Assembly: GCA_947037995.1 (NCBI GenBank)
Contig: CAMQUV010000055.1
Span: 1-6,861, forward strand
Length of the DNA stretch: 6,861 nucleotides
DNA from: an uncultured Rikenellaceae bacterium
GTDB taxonomy: Bacteria; Bacteroidota; Bacteroidia; Bacteroidales; Rikenellaceae
Direction of reading: 5' to 3'
In this document: in pieces, positions 1 to 6,857 of the stretch
Numbering within the stretch: position 1 is the stretch's first letter
Layout of the letters: each line of letters starts with the position of its first letter
Made by a program: the position numbers and the translations under genes
Notes under the pieces: model-generated
The model's input: only the letters and a program-made list of their open reading frames with translations
Database searches by the model: none
What the model was told of the DNA's origin: nothing

Positions 1-1
1 C

Positions 2-498
2 GGATTTATTGGTGCCAAAATTGGCGGTGATAAAAAATGGGTGCTCGAATTTATTGATATCAAGTATATCTAGATAGAGCCGAAATTTATAGAAAAGGAC
101 ATTCGCTCGAGAAAATTCAAAACCTTGTTGCCGAGTTTGCTATACAATTTAAGGGCGTTAGTAGGGGTATTACTGGTAGCTCGTTGACTAAAAATTACTT
201 TACCGGAGGAATTATGGGTAAAGCCCAAAACAGTTTTTTTGAGCGTACAAGTGGTGATGTGACCCTCTGTCTGTTGCCCGGATGGGCTTCCGATAACGGT
301 AAACTATCGGACGCGGGTTCGCCCTATAACTATGATACGCACGTCCCACTTTTGTTTTGGGGTGCTGGAATAAAAAATCAAAAGATTATGAGACCTATCG
401 ATATGTGTGACCTTGCGCCAACTATATCGTCGCTCGTGGGGATAGCGCCGCCGCTTGCGGCTACGGGTGGGACCATTGTTGAATTGCATAATAAATAA
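2..498 (+). CDS. PafA-like alkaline phosphatase family protein, C-terminal part, frameshifted
   Basis: This is the C-terminal part of an alkaline-phosphatase-superfamily phosphomonoesterase of the PafA type, usually a secreted or periplasmic metalloenzyme. The 5' end lies outside the window. Two frames are needed. Positions 2-70 read GFIGAKIGG...WVLEFIDIKY and then hit TAG at 71. From about 67 the reading continues one frame back as YLDRAEIYRKGHSLEKIQ and runs to TAA at 496. The two pieces abut with no gap in the family-like pattern (W-V-L...Y-Y-L), so a single missing base near 67 explains it. Family signatures seen are the ERTSGDV and LPGW block, SPYNYDTHVPLLFWG (its His is a probable zinc ligand by family knowledge), and the C-terminal DLAPTISSLVGI block. 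The nucleophile and the other metal ligands would lie upstream. A TTG at 184 could formally start a 104-residue reading, but similarity begins well before it. Whether this is a pseudogene or a sequence error cannot be told here. It ends 16 bases before sufE. Confidence 0.82.
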
Positions 499-514
499 AA
501 AAAACGCACTGAAT

Positions 515-943
515 ATGCTTAACCAAAGACAAAATGAAATTATTGGGGAGTTCGCTATCTTTGACGAGTGGCTCGATAAATATGAATTTCTTATTGAAAT
601 GGCCGAATCGCTACCCATAATTGACCCAAAACATAAGAATAATAACTTCCTTATCGAAGGGTGCCAGTCGCGAGTTTGGATTGATGCCAAAATTAATGAC
701 AAAGGGCTGATGGAGTTTACTGCCGATAGTGATGCGATTCTCACCAAAGGGATTATTGCCCTGCTTGTCAAAGTGCTTAACAACCTTACACCCAAGGAGG
801 TGCTAGAGGCAGAGCTCTACTTTATTGACGAAATTGGACTTAGCCAAAACCTATCGCCCACTAGAGCTAACGGACTCGTGGCGATGATTAAACAAATGAA
901 ACTATTTGCGCTCGCATTTCAAAATAAAGCCGATAAATCGTAA
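515..943 (+). CDS. sufE: SufE, sulfur acceptor for cysteine desulfurase
   Basis: SufE takes persulfide sulfur from the cysteine desulfurase SufS and passes it to the SufBCD scaffold during cytoplasmic iron-sulfur cluster assembly. The protein is 142 residues, close to the family's usual length. The acceptor cysteine is Cys50 in the conserved GCQSRVW loop, preceded by an N-terminal helix rich in D and E (EFAIFDEWLDKYEFLIEMA). The C-terminal part carries LTPKEVLEAE and the LSPTRANGL segment typical of the fold. The ATG at 515 is chosen over the ATG at 455, because 455 lies inside the upstream phosphatase gene and adds 20 residues with no family resemblance. The leader is A-rich (eight A in a row) without a Shine-Dalgarno motif. 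It lies 16 bases after the phosphatase stop and 44 bases before sufT, and co-transcription is inferred. No sufS or sufBCD is present in the window. Confidence 0.95.
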   Translation: MLNQRQNEIIGEFAIFDEWLDKYEFLIEMAESLPIIDPKHKNNNFLIEGCQSRVWIDAKINDKGLMEFTADSDAILTKGIIALLVKVLNNLTPKEVLEAELYFIDEIGLSQNLSPTRANGLVAMIKQMKLFALAFQNKADKS

Positions 944-987
944 ATAAATTATAAAATAAAACCCATTACCACAACTATAATAATATA

Positions 988-1308
988 ATGACACCCCAAG
1001 AAATACTCGAGGTAGAAAAAAATATAATCTACACACTCAAAAATATCTATGACCCCGAAATTCCCGTCAATATCTATGACCTCGGACTTATTTATGACGT
1101 TGAATATACGCCCGAGAGAATCGCGATGATTAGAATGACACTCACTGCGCCTAATTGCCCGATGGCGGATATGCTCTTGCAACAAGTTAATGAAGATACC
1201 GCAAAAGTCGAAGGAGTTGATAGCGTGGAAGTTACACTCACCTTTGACCCACCCTGGGATAAAGAAATGATTAGCGAAGAAGCACAACTCGAACTGGGAT
1301 TACTCTAA
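988..1308 (+). CDS. sufT: SufT / DUF59 (MIP18-family) iron-sulfur assembly factor
   Basis: This is a small single-domain protein of 106 residues from the DUF59/MIP18 family, whose bacterial members (SufT) help mature iron-sulfur proteins in the cytoplasm. Signatures seen are DPEIPVNIYDLGLIY at residues 22-36, TAPNCPMAD at 53-61 with the conserved Cys57, and FDPPW at 86-90. The domain fills the whole protein, so there is no fusion partner. The ATG at 988 gives the standard N-terminus, and an ATG-free AT-rich stretch separates it from sufE. The position directly after sufE supports the Suf assignment over the related phenylacetate-oxidation protein PaaD, which belongs to the same superfamily. 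It is followed 22 bases later by tsaC in the same direction. Confidence 0.92.
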   Translation: MTPQEILEVEKNIIYTLKNIYDPEIPVNIYDLGLIYDVEYTPERIAMIRMTLTAPNCPMADMLLQQVNEDTAKVEGVDSVEVTLTFDPPWDKEMISEEAQLELGLL

Positions 1309-1330
1309 ACCTTACTAACAAAAAAAAACT

Positions 1331-1891
1331 ATGAAAGACGAAATATTTAAAGCAATCGAAGTACTTAAAGCAGGCGGAATTATACTTTATCCCACCGAAA
1401 CTGTTTGGGGAATTGGCTGCGATGCTACCAATAAACAAGCCGTTGCCAAAATCTTTGCGCTTAAACAAAGAGAAGACCAAAAAGCAATGATTATGCTGCT
1501 CGATAAGCCTGATAATGCAGTGAAATATGTACACGAAATTCCTGATGTCGCGTGGCAATTGTGGGAAGTATCTGAAGAACCACTGACACTTATTCTGCCC
1601 GATGCACGAGGTATTGCCGAAAATGCTGTGCCAGATGACAAAACTATCGCTATCAGAATTACTTCGTCAAAATTCTGTCAAAATCTTATTCGCAAACTGA
1701 ATAGACCTCTCGTCTCGACTTCTGCTAATATTAGCCTAAAACCTACTCCAAAAGGCTTTGATGATATTGACGATGCTATTAAAAAAGGTGTCGATATGGT
1801 GATTAATCCTAAGTTTGCTGAACAAATGAATGGCAAACCTTCCTCTATAATTAAAATTGGGCAAGGCTCGGTTATTGAAGTTATTCGCTAA
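1331..1891 (+). CDS. tsaC: L-threonylcarbamoyladenylate synthase (TsaC/Sua5/YrdC family)
   Basis: This enzyme makes threonylcarbamoyl-AMP from threonine, bicarbonate and ATP. It is the first step of the universal t6A37 modification of tRNAs that read ANN codons, and it acts in the cytoplasm. The 186-residue protein is a single YrdC domain without the extra C-terminal Sua5 domain. Motifs seen are GGIILYPTETVWGIGCDA at residues 15-32, the K-x-R pair Lys45/Arg47, PLTLILP at 84-90, IAIRIT at 106-111, STSAN at 129-133, and a C-terminal PSSIIKI. One departure is that the usual SANxSG signature reads SANISL here (Leu136 in place of Gly). The start ATG at 1331 follows a run of nine A and leaves a complete N-terminus. 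The gene ends six bases before the receptor gene, so the two are probably co-transcribed. Confidence 0.95.
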   Translation: MKDEIFKAIEVLKAGGIILYPTETVWGIGCDATNKQAVAKIFALKQREDQKAMIMLLDKPDNAVKYVHEIPDVAWQLWEVSEEPLTLILPDARGIAENAVPDDKTIAIRITSSKFCQNLIRKLNRPLVSTSANISLKPTPKGFDDIDDAIKKGVDMVINPKFAEQMNGKPSSIIKIGQGSVIEVIR

Positions 1892-1897
1892 TAATTA

Positions 1898-4357
1898 ATG
1901 ACGGAACCTCAAAAAAAAACTCCTATATCACTATATAATCCAATTATAAAGCTTGGCTTTGTAGTTGGATGCTTGTTTCTATTTGGGCTTCAAATGGCTG
2001 GTGCACAGTCGTTTACTGACTCAGTGCGCAACGCTACAAAGCTCGATTTCTCGAACCCCGAGATACCTGTATTTATCTCGAATCCAGCACTCAAAAACCT
2101 ATTTGACGAAATCACAACATTCCAATTTAATCACATAAGATACCAAAATAGAAACCTACCGTCAAGGTATAACACTTTGCTAATCAACAATGTGCCACTG
2201 GCCGAACTGGAGACTAATCGGACACCTTGGGGGATTCTCACAAATCTCTCGTCCAGAGGGCGCGAGGCTATCTACCAAAGTTCGTCAAAATTTAATACTC
2301 AGCGACTGCCTACAACCTTTGGTAATGCCACTTTTATTAGCACACATTACAGAACCGACCCCGAAATGCGCGCGGCGTGGAGCTTCTCGAATCGTACGCA
2401 CACGCAACGGCCATCGTTTAATTATCAAACTGGCGATATGCCGAACGGTTGGAATATCGCCGCAGATGCAAGTTTTAGATTTGGTAAGTCATTGACAACT
2501 AACGGGGTATGGACTAGCATTGGGTCGCTCGCTATCGCAGCCAAGAAAAGCCTAGATAAGCACAGTTTTGACGTTTCACTGCTTTTTGCGCCTGGTTCTA
2601 GGGCTCGCGCCAACCCCTCGACTCAAGAGGCATTCGACCTCACAGGAGATAATTTATATAATCCATCGTGGGGCTATCAGGCTGATAAACAGCGTAGTGC
2701 CAAAGAAAATACATCTATCGTGCCAATCGCAACAGCGCAGCATATTTGGCAGATTGACTCAATATCATCACTCCGAACATCGGTTTTGATGGCGGCAGGA
2801 ATTGTTAAGCAAACTGCCCTGAATTGGCAAAATTCTCCTAACCCTCGCCCAGATTATTATCGTAATCTGCCATCTTTTCAAGACGACCCCCTCGCAAAAG
2901 AGCAGCTAACGCACCTTTGGCAAACAGATAATTCGGTGTCGCAAATTGACTTTGAACAGCTATACAGCCTTAATCGTCAGAGCCAAGTTGGCGCCAAATA
3001 TATAATGGAAGACAGGGTCAGACAGCTCGTATTTGCTGGTGCTGCGACGCATTATCAGCGGAAGATAAAAGGTATTGATTTTGCCGCGGGGCTGACATTT
3101 AATTATGCTCACGAGCTTCGATATAAGCAGGTAAATGACATTATGGATGGTGGATATTGGTTAGACATTGACTATTTTCTAGAGTCGGACGACGATTATC
3201 GTGAGCAGACACAAAATAATCTCCGTGACCCAAATAGGCACGTTACTAATGGTGACCGATTTGGGTATAACTATGCTCTAAATTCCACGGCAACAGCCCT
3301 GTACGCTACCGCCGCTTACAGTCATAATAGATTCTTTTATCAACTTTCGGCTGGGGCAAATCTCGTTACACTTGGTCGAAGAGGCTATTATGAAAAAGAG
3401 AATTTTGCTGGGCAAGACTCGTTCGGGAAGTCTCAAACTTACTCGGCGTTAGAGTATAACCTCAAAGCAGCTGTGGAATATCGACTGGGTGGGCGTTTTG
3501 CCGTGGGGGTGGCAGTTGCGAATCAATCTAAGGCGCCTACGCCCGATAACCTCTTTATCGATTCACATTATCGCAACGATATGAATCCCAATATAAAGAT
3601 GGAAAGTGCTGTTATGGTGGATATTACGGCTACATACAACACTGCAGATTTGAGTGCTCAGTTGAGTGTTTATACTGCTCAAATTTATAATGAGAGTAGG
3701 GTGGAGCATTATTATGACGTGTTATTGAGCCATTATTGTGATATGACTTTGAGTGGGATTAATAGTAGTTTTGCTGGTGTTGAGATGGCTGTCGAGGCGC
3801 GTATAATCGACCATTTATGGGTGGAAGTGGCAGCTGCTTTTAGCTCGAATCGTTTTAATTCGGACCCAGAAGCGGTTATTTATGACCAGACAACTGGTTC
3901 GATTTTAATGGAGGAGGATATCGCATACGATGGTCTGCACATACCCGCTTCGCCTCAGAATATTGGTACCTTATCGCTTACCTACAAGCCTTTTAGGTGG
4001 ATTGTTTCGGCCTCATTAAATCTATTTGACGGTAGTTATGTCTCGCCCGCTCCGTTTCGTTATTCGCCACGTACAGAGCGAGTTGCCGACGACCCAGAGT
4101 TAATGCGCCATCAAGATAAGTTGTCGGGAGGATATACCCTCGATATTTTTGGTGGTTATATGATTGAGTTTGTAAACTACACACGCTTAGGCATTTATGC
4201 AGGGGTGAATAATCTCACAAACCGAACCTCTTTGGCAAGTGGGGGGTATCAGTCGTCGCGCTTGGAGAAGGAGTATAACAGGTATACGCCCAATCCATCA
4301 ATGTTTTATCACGCCTTAGGCATAAACTTTTTTATTAATGTCAGCTATACTTTTTAA
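1898..4357 (+). CDS. TonB-dependent outer-membrane receptor, reduced N-terminus
   Basis: This 819-residue protein is an outer-membrane beta-barrel of the TonB-dependent receptor class. An N-terminal signal peptide is clear: basic residues (KK at 6-7, Lys18), a hydrophobic core at about 19-34, and an AGA-Q type cleavage site near 36/37. Residues about 55-165 resemble the later half of a Bacteroidota plug domain (RYNTLLINNVPL, then SNRTHTQRPSFNYQTG and a GW segment). The rest is a long stretch of alternating aromatic and polar strands, ending in INVSYTF with the terminal Phe typical of barrels folded by BAM. I see no N-terminal carboxypeptidase-like domain and no clear TonB box, so the plug side looks shortened compared with SusC-type proteins (commonly near 1000 residues). 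The substrate cannot be predicted. Its stop overlaps the start of the lipoprotein gene by 20 bases, which suggests translational coupling. The plus-strand composition drifts from C/A-rich to G/T-rich within the gene. The reading frame is intact throughout. Confidence 0.85.
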   Translation: MTEPQKKTPISLYNPIIKLGFVVGCLFLFGLQMAGAQSFTDSVRNATKLDFSNPEIPVFISNPALKNLFDEITTFQFNHIRYQNRNLPSRYNTLLINNVPLAELETNRTPWGILTNLSSRGREAIYQSSSKFNTQRLPTTFGNATFISTHYRTDPEMRAAWSFSNRTHTQRPSFNYQTGDMPNGWNIAADASFRFGKSLTTNGVWTSIGSLAIAAKKSLDKHSFDVSLLFAPGSRARANPSTQEAFDLTGDNLYNPSWGYQADKQRSAKENTSIVPIATAQHIWQIDSISSLRTSVLMAAGIVKQTALNWQNSPNPRPDYYRNLPSFQDDPLAKEQLTHLWQTDNSVSQIDFEQLYSLNRQSQVGAKYIMEDRVRQLVFAGAATHYQRKIKGIDFAAGLTFNYAHELRYKQVNDIMDGGYWLDIDYFLESDDDYREQTQNNLRDPNRHVTNGDRFGYNYALNSTATALYATAAYSHNRFFYQLSAGANLVTLGRRGYYEKENFAGQDSFGKSQTYSALEYNLKAAVEYRLGGRFAVGVAVANQSKAPTPDNLFIDSHYRNDMNPNIKMESAVMVDITATYNTADLSAQLSVYTAQIYNESRVEHYYDVLLSHYCDMTLSGINSSFAGVEMAVEARIIDHLWVEVAAAFSSNRFNSDPEAVIYDQTTGSILMEEDIAYDGLHIPASPQNIGTLSLTYKPFRWIVSASLNLFDGSYVSPAPFRYSPRTERVADDPELMRHQDKLSGGYTLDIFGGYMIEFVNYTRLGIYAGVNNLTNRTSLASGGYQSSRLEKEYNRYTPNPSMFYHALGINFFINVSYTF

Positions 4358-5102
4358 AACCTCACTATTAGTGATATGTGCTGTTTTATCGGCAGGTTGT
4401 TACACCAAATTTGATGTGCCAGAGCCCCCTAATGTTAGCGAGCCGGGGTTGGTGAGTTGTACAATTTCGCAGCTAAAAGGTTTCACCTCTGCTGGTTATA
4501 TTATGGAGGATTTGGTTGTTGGTGGGCGTATTACGTCGAGTGATTCGGCGCAAAATTTTTACAAGCGTTGTTACATTGAGGATAATTCCGGAGGGATTCA
4601 GGTTTTGATTGACAATTATGATATTTATTCGTTGTATTTAGTTGGTGATTCGGTGCGATTAAACGTGAAAGGGTTGGCGGTAGGGTTGCGTGATGGTGTT
4701 GCGTGCGTAGGTTACCCCACGGAGAGTGATTATATGGGTCCGATTTCGTCTACTGTTTTGCTTCGTCAGATTATGCAGACAGTTGAGAGTGAGCGTATAA
4801 CGTATCCTTATGATGTTACTTTTGACAAATTGTTACCAAGTGACATTGGTCGATTGGTGGAGGTGGAGGTCTATTTTCCTGAGGTTTACAGCAGTACAAC
4901 TGTTGTGAAATTCGTTGGTAGTCGCGAGTTGTGTGACCGTTTGGGGAATATCGCAAAGCTTCAAACTGTTGCATACAGCAGCTTTGCCAGTTCGGTTGTG
5001 CCGAGTGGTTGGGTTCGTCTGCGTGCAATAGTTGTGGGTCATCAGCCAAGTGGGGCTTATGAATTAAAGGTCTCTTCTACCTTAGACATTACTTTGTTGT
5101 AG
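4338..5102 (+). CDS. Lipoprotein with DUF5689-like domain, receptor partner
   Basis: This 254-residue lipoprotein probably sits in the outer membrane as the partner of the receptor before it. The N-terminus is a short type II signal peptide with lipobox LSAG-C, giving lipidated Cys21. A proline-rich linker follows (DVPEPPNV). Residues about 40-160 match the pattern I associate with DUF5689: TISQLKGF, then VVGGRITSSDSAQNFYKR, IEDNSGGIQVLID, VGDSVRLNVKG. This is an OB-fold-like arrangement found in Bacteroidota surface lipoproteins of unknown function. A second beta-rich part runs from about 170 to 254, with RLVEVEVYF and WVRLRAIVVG, and may repeat the OB-like fold. The ATG at 4338 lies inside the receptor's last codons in another frame, and it is the only start that keeps the complete signal peptide. 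It is not a SusD homologue, since no SusD-type helical TPR region is visible. No enzyme motif was recognised. The coding strand is strongly G/T-rich, unlike the genes at the left. Confidence 0.85.
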   Translation: MSAILFKTSLLVICAVLSAGCYTKFDVPEPPNVSEPGLVSCTISQLKGFTSAGYIMEDLVVGGRITSSDSAQNFYKRCYIEDNSGGIQVLIDNYDIYSLYLVGDSVRLNVKGLAVGLRDGVACVGYPTESDYMGPISSTVLLRQIMQTVESERITYPYDVTFDKLLPSDIGRLVEVEVYFPEVYSSTTVVKFVGSRELCDRLGNIAKLQTVAYSSFASSVVPSGWVRLRAIVVGHQPSGAYELKVSSTLDITLL

Positions 5103-5119
5103 TGTCGAAAGTGGTTTAA

Positions 5120-5142
5120 TTAGAGCCATTTTTTGGTTCTAA
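5120..5142 (+). terminator. Possible weak hairpin after the receptor-lipoprotein operon
   Basis: Positions 5120-5127 (TTAGAGCC) can pair with 5135-5142 (GGTTCTAA) around a seven-base T-rich loop, giving eight base pairs with one G-U on the plus-strand RNA. It starts 18 bases past the lipoprotein stop, where a terminator would be expected between convergent genes. It is not followed by a T run and it lies within the 3' end of corA, so it could be chance. On the minus-strand RNA the wobble becomes an A-C mismatch, so it would favour plus-strand transcripts. Confidence 0.22.
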
Positions 5143-6073
5143 AGAACGCCAGTGTGGCCCCGATAGAGAGTAGCATAAGTCCAATAGAGAATGGGTATCC
5201 GTAGGTCCAGTCGAGTTCGGGGAATGCTTTGAAGTTCATTCCATAGATGCTCGCGATAAGGGTTGGGGGCATAAATATCACCGACAGTACCGTAAACATT
5301 TTGATAATCTTATTTTGCTCGATATTGATAAGTCCCATAAACGTGTCTTGTAGGAATTCGAGTCGTTCGAACGAGAAATCGGCGTGGCTTATCAGTGACC
5401 CGATATCCTTGAGCATTATCGTTACGCGCGAGTAGATGTCATCGGGGAATCTTTCCGAGCGCAGGATTCCGCTGAGGAGTCTTTGTCGGTCAAAAATACT
5501 TTCTCGCAAAATCATTGTGTTTTCTTGGAGCCTTGATATTTCGAGCAGGATATCTTTGTCGACAGATTTTTCGGTATTATTATTAAATGACGACAGTGTC
5601 GCGATTTGTTTTGAGATAATCTCGACCATATCGGCGTCGAGGTCGATACGTGTTTCGAGTATAGAGATAAGTACGTGATATCCAGTCGAATAAGAGCGGT
5701 AGGACATTTGGAGTTTGCGGCTCGCCTCAGTGAAAGTTCGGAGTTCGATGATTCTTTCGGATACTAGAACGCCTTGGCTGACGATAAAGGATACTGGTTC
5801 GACATCAAAAGTGGCGTTATTGAGCACCGCAAATCCTGTGTTACAGATAATTGAGTTTTCGGCTTCGCTATATCTCGATGAAGTTTCGATTTCTTCGGCT
5901 TGTTGTCTGGTTTGCAGGTTGATGTCCATAAAGCTCTCCACGATTTTTCGTTCTTTCGAGAGCGGCGCTATAAGGTCAATCCACAATATATCCTCGTATT
6001 TCAGTTCGTCGAAAATTTTGAAATCGGGGTCACGTATAACTTTATTAAGTGATTTGAGGTATATTACAATCAT
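5120..6073 (-). CDS. corA: CorA-family magnesium/divalent cation transporter
   Basis: CorA proteins are pentameric inner-membrane channels that admit magnesium, and some members cobalt, nickel or zinc. The 317 residues match the family's usual length. The first roughly 250 residues form the cytoplasmic funnel, with a long helical region (about 140-255) rich in charged residues. Two membrane segments follow, at about 257-277 (KMFTVLSVIFMPPTLIASIYG) and 294-311. The first ends in the diagnostic YGMN filter (277-280), and the external loop FPELDW corresponds to the family's MPELxW. A basic tail, RTKKWL, ends the protein, as is usual. The start is the ATG at 6073-6071, preceded by an A-rich leader. 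The gene is convergent with the lipoprotein gene, with only 17 bases between the stops, and follows mqnA in the same direction after a 100-base gap. I see no magnesium riboswitch in that gap. Confidence 0.95.
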   Translation of the reverse strand: MIVIYLKSLNKVIRDPDFKIFDELKYEDILWIDLIAPLSKERKIVESFMDINLQTRQQAEEIETSSRYSEAENSIICNTGFAVLNNATFDVEPVSFIVSQGVLVSERIIELRTFTEASRKLQMSYRSYSTGYHVLISILETRIDLDADMVEIISKQIATLSSFNNNTEKSVDKDILLEISRLQENTMILRESIFDRQRLLSGILRSERFPDDIYSRVTIMLKDIGSLISHADFSFERLEFLQDTFMGLINIEQNKIIKMFTVLSVIFMPPTLIASIYGMNFKAFPELDWTYGYPFSIGLMLLSIGATLAFFRTKKWL

Positions 6074-6173
6074 AGTATCTAACGTATTTTAGTTTTTTTT
6101 ATAGGTTGATTAGTCTATTTTCCATCATCATTTGGGTATGCAAACGTTAATTTGATGGGGCGTTTTCTGCGAG
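6074..6173. other. 100-base gap between mqnA and corA
   Basis: This AT-rich gap separates mqnA (upstream) and corA (downstream), both on the minus strand. Immediately before corA, the minus strand carries a run of eight A about 20 bases from the start codon, as in other A-rich Bacteroidota leaders. A six-base inverted repeat (CCATCA at 6122-6127 with TGATGG at 6153-6158) has a long 25-base loop and is not convincing. The gap is large enough to hold a corA promoter, but I could not match the Bacteroidota TTTG / TAnnTTTG elements with correct spacing. Confidence 0.35.
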
Positions 6174-6857
6174 TTATCCTGGTATTTTTTGCTTTTCCCA
6201 AAATAGTCTCATTGCTTGAACTTTTGATTCGTTAAGATTGTATTTTATGTTGTGTGTGAGGTATGTAAGTGCTTGTGGTGCCGTTGGTTTGTGTTTGGCA
6301 ATAGCGTCTATGGTGTGTTTTGTGCCAAATTCGAGAGCTTCGGAGAGTTCGTCTTTGAGTGCTTCGCCTTTTTCGGTAGCTACCCAGGCGGCAAAGACAA
6401 ATGGGAGTCCCGTGTGTTCAATCCATTCTTTAGCTAGGTCGATATTATATTTGAACTTGTCCTCGAGGTCAAACACCTTATCGCCAATGCACAGAATTGC
6501 TTCTCCTGTGGTGATATTTAGGGGGTTTAGGGGGAGGCTGTCTATCCAGATAATGTTTTTATTGATGTTCCATTTTTCGCGAGCAAGTATTTGCACTAGT
6601 TGTGCTGATGTGCGCGAGTGGGCATCGAGGTATATCTTGGAGATAGATTGCAGTGGGGTGTTTGAGAGTAGTTCGACTGTGCGGACTTCATTTTCTGCGC
6701 TAATGCAAAAGTCGGTAATGATTTTGCAGTGTTTGAGTGATGGGATGACTGCTATCGGGACAAGCGCGATGTCGGCTTGGTTGTCTTGAATCATCTGCGC
6801 GCATTTGGCAGGTACACAGGTCCTAAGAGCAGGCAGCCCCTCGGTTGCGTTCTGCTC
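6174..6857 (-). CDS. mqnA: Chorismate dehydratase MqnA, N-terminus missing
   Basis: MqnA converts chorismate to 3-enolpyruvylbenzoate, the first committed step of the futalosine route to menaquinone. The family has a periplasmic-binding-protein-like fold but acts in the cytoplasm. Diagnostic stretches in order are VPAKCAQ, DIALVPIAVIP, SKIYLDAHSRTSAQLVQIL, GEAILCIGDKVFDLED, EWIEHTGLPFVFAAWVA, and a C-terminal LTYLTHNIKYNLNESK helix. The first ATG (6794) gives 206 residues, but family-like sequence starts at least at 6815 (VPAKC). The usual N-terminal 30-40 residues, with the YGLE-type segment, are absent. Reading further upstream hits an in-frame TAA at 6858-6860, inside a perfect inverted repeat at the window edge. 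The gene is therefore truncated, either by a real rearrangement or by an end artefact. MqnD is the related alternative, but the SRTS and TGLPFVFA blocks favour MqnA. Confidence 0.9.
   Translation of the reverse strand, partial: EQNATEGLPALRTCVPAKCAQMIQDNQADIALVPIAVIPSLKHCKIITDFCISAENEVRTVELLSNTPLQSISKIYLDAHSRTSAQLVQILAREKWNINKNIIWIDSLPLNPLNITTGEAILCIGDKVFDLEDKFKYNIDLAKEWIEHTGLPFVFAAWVATEKGEALKDELSEALEFGTKHTIDAIAKHKPTAPQALTYLTHNIKYNLNESKVQAMRLFWEKQKIPG

Noticed and set aside
53..80. Programmed -1 ribosomal frameshift in the phosphatase gene
   Set aside because: There is no X-XXY-YYZ heptamer or obvious downstream stem, and this enzyme family is not known to me to use recoding.
455..514. Alternative upstream start for SufE
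   Set aside because: It overlaps the phosphatase gene and adds 20 residues with no family resemblance. The ATG at 515 gives the normal length.
304..795. 163-residue minus-strand open frame across the phosphatase end and sufE
   Set aside because: It is antisense to two recognisable genes, spans their boundary and shows no family-like pattern.
4338..5102. SusD-like identity for the lipoprotein
   Set aside because: It is much shorter than SusD proteins and beta-rich, with DUF5689-like motifs and no helical repeat region.
5715..6092. 125-residue plus-strand open frame opposite corA
   Set aside because: It is Ser-rich shadow sequence antisense to the well-supported CorA N-terminal domain.
6074..6173. 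Magnesium riboswitch or sigma-dependent promoter ahead of corA
   Set aside because: The gap is short, has only a weak six-base inverted repeat, and the TTTG found is not at the right distance from a TAnnTTTG element.
6238..6789. 183-residue plus-strand open frame opposite mqnA
   Set aside because: It is a mirror of the mqnA coding frame, rich in Ser and Cys, with no domain pattern, while the minus-strand protein is clearly MqnA.
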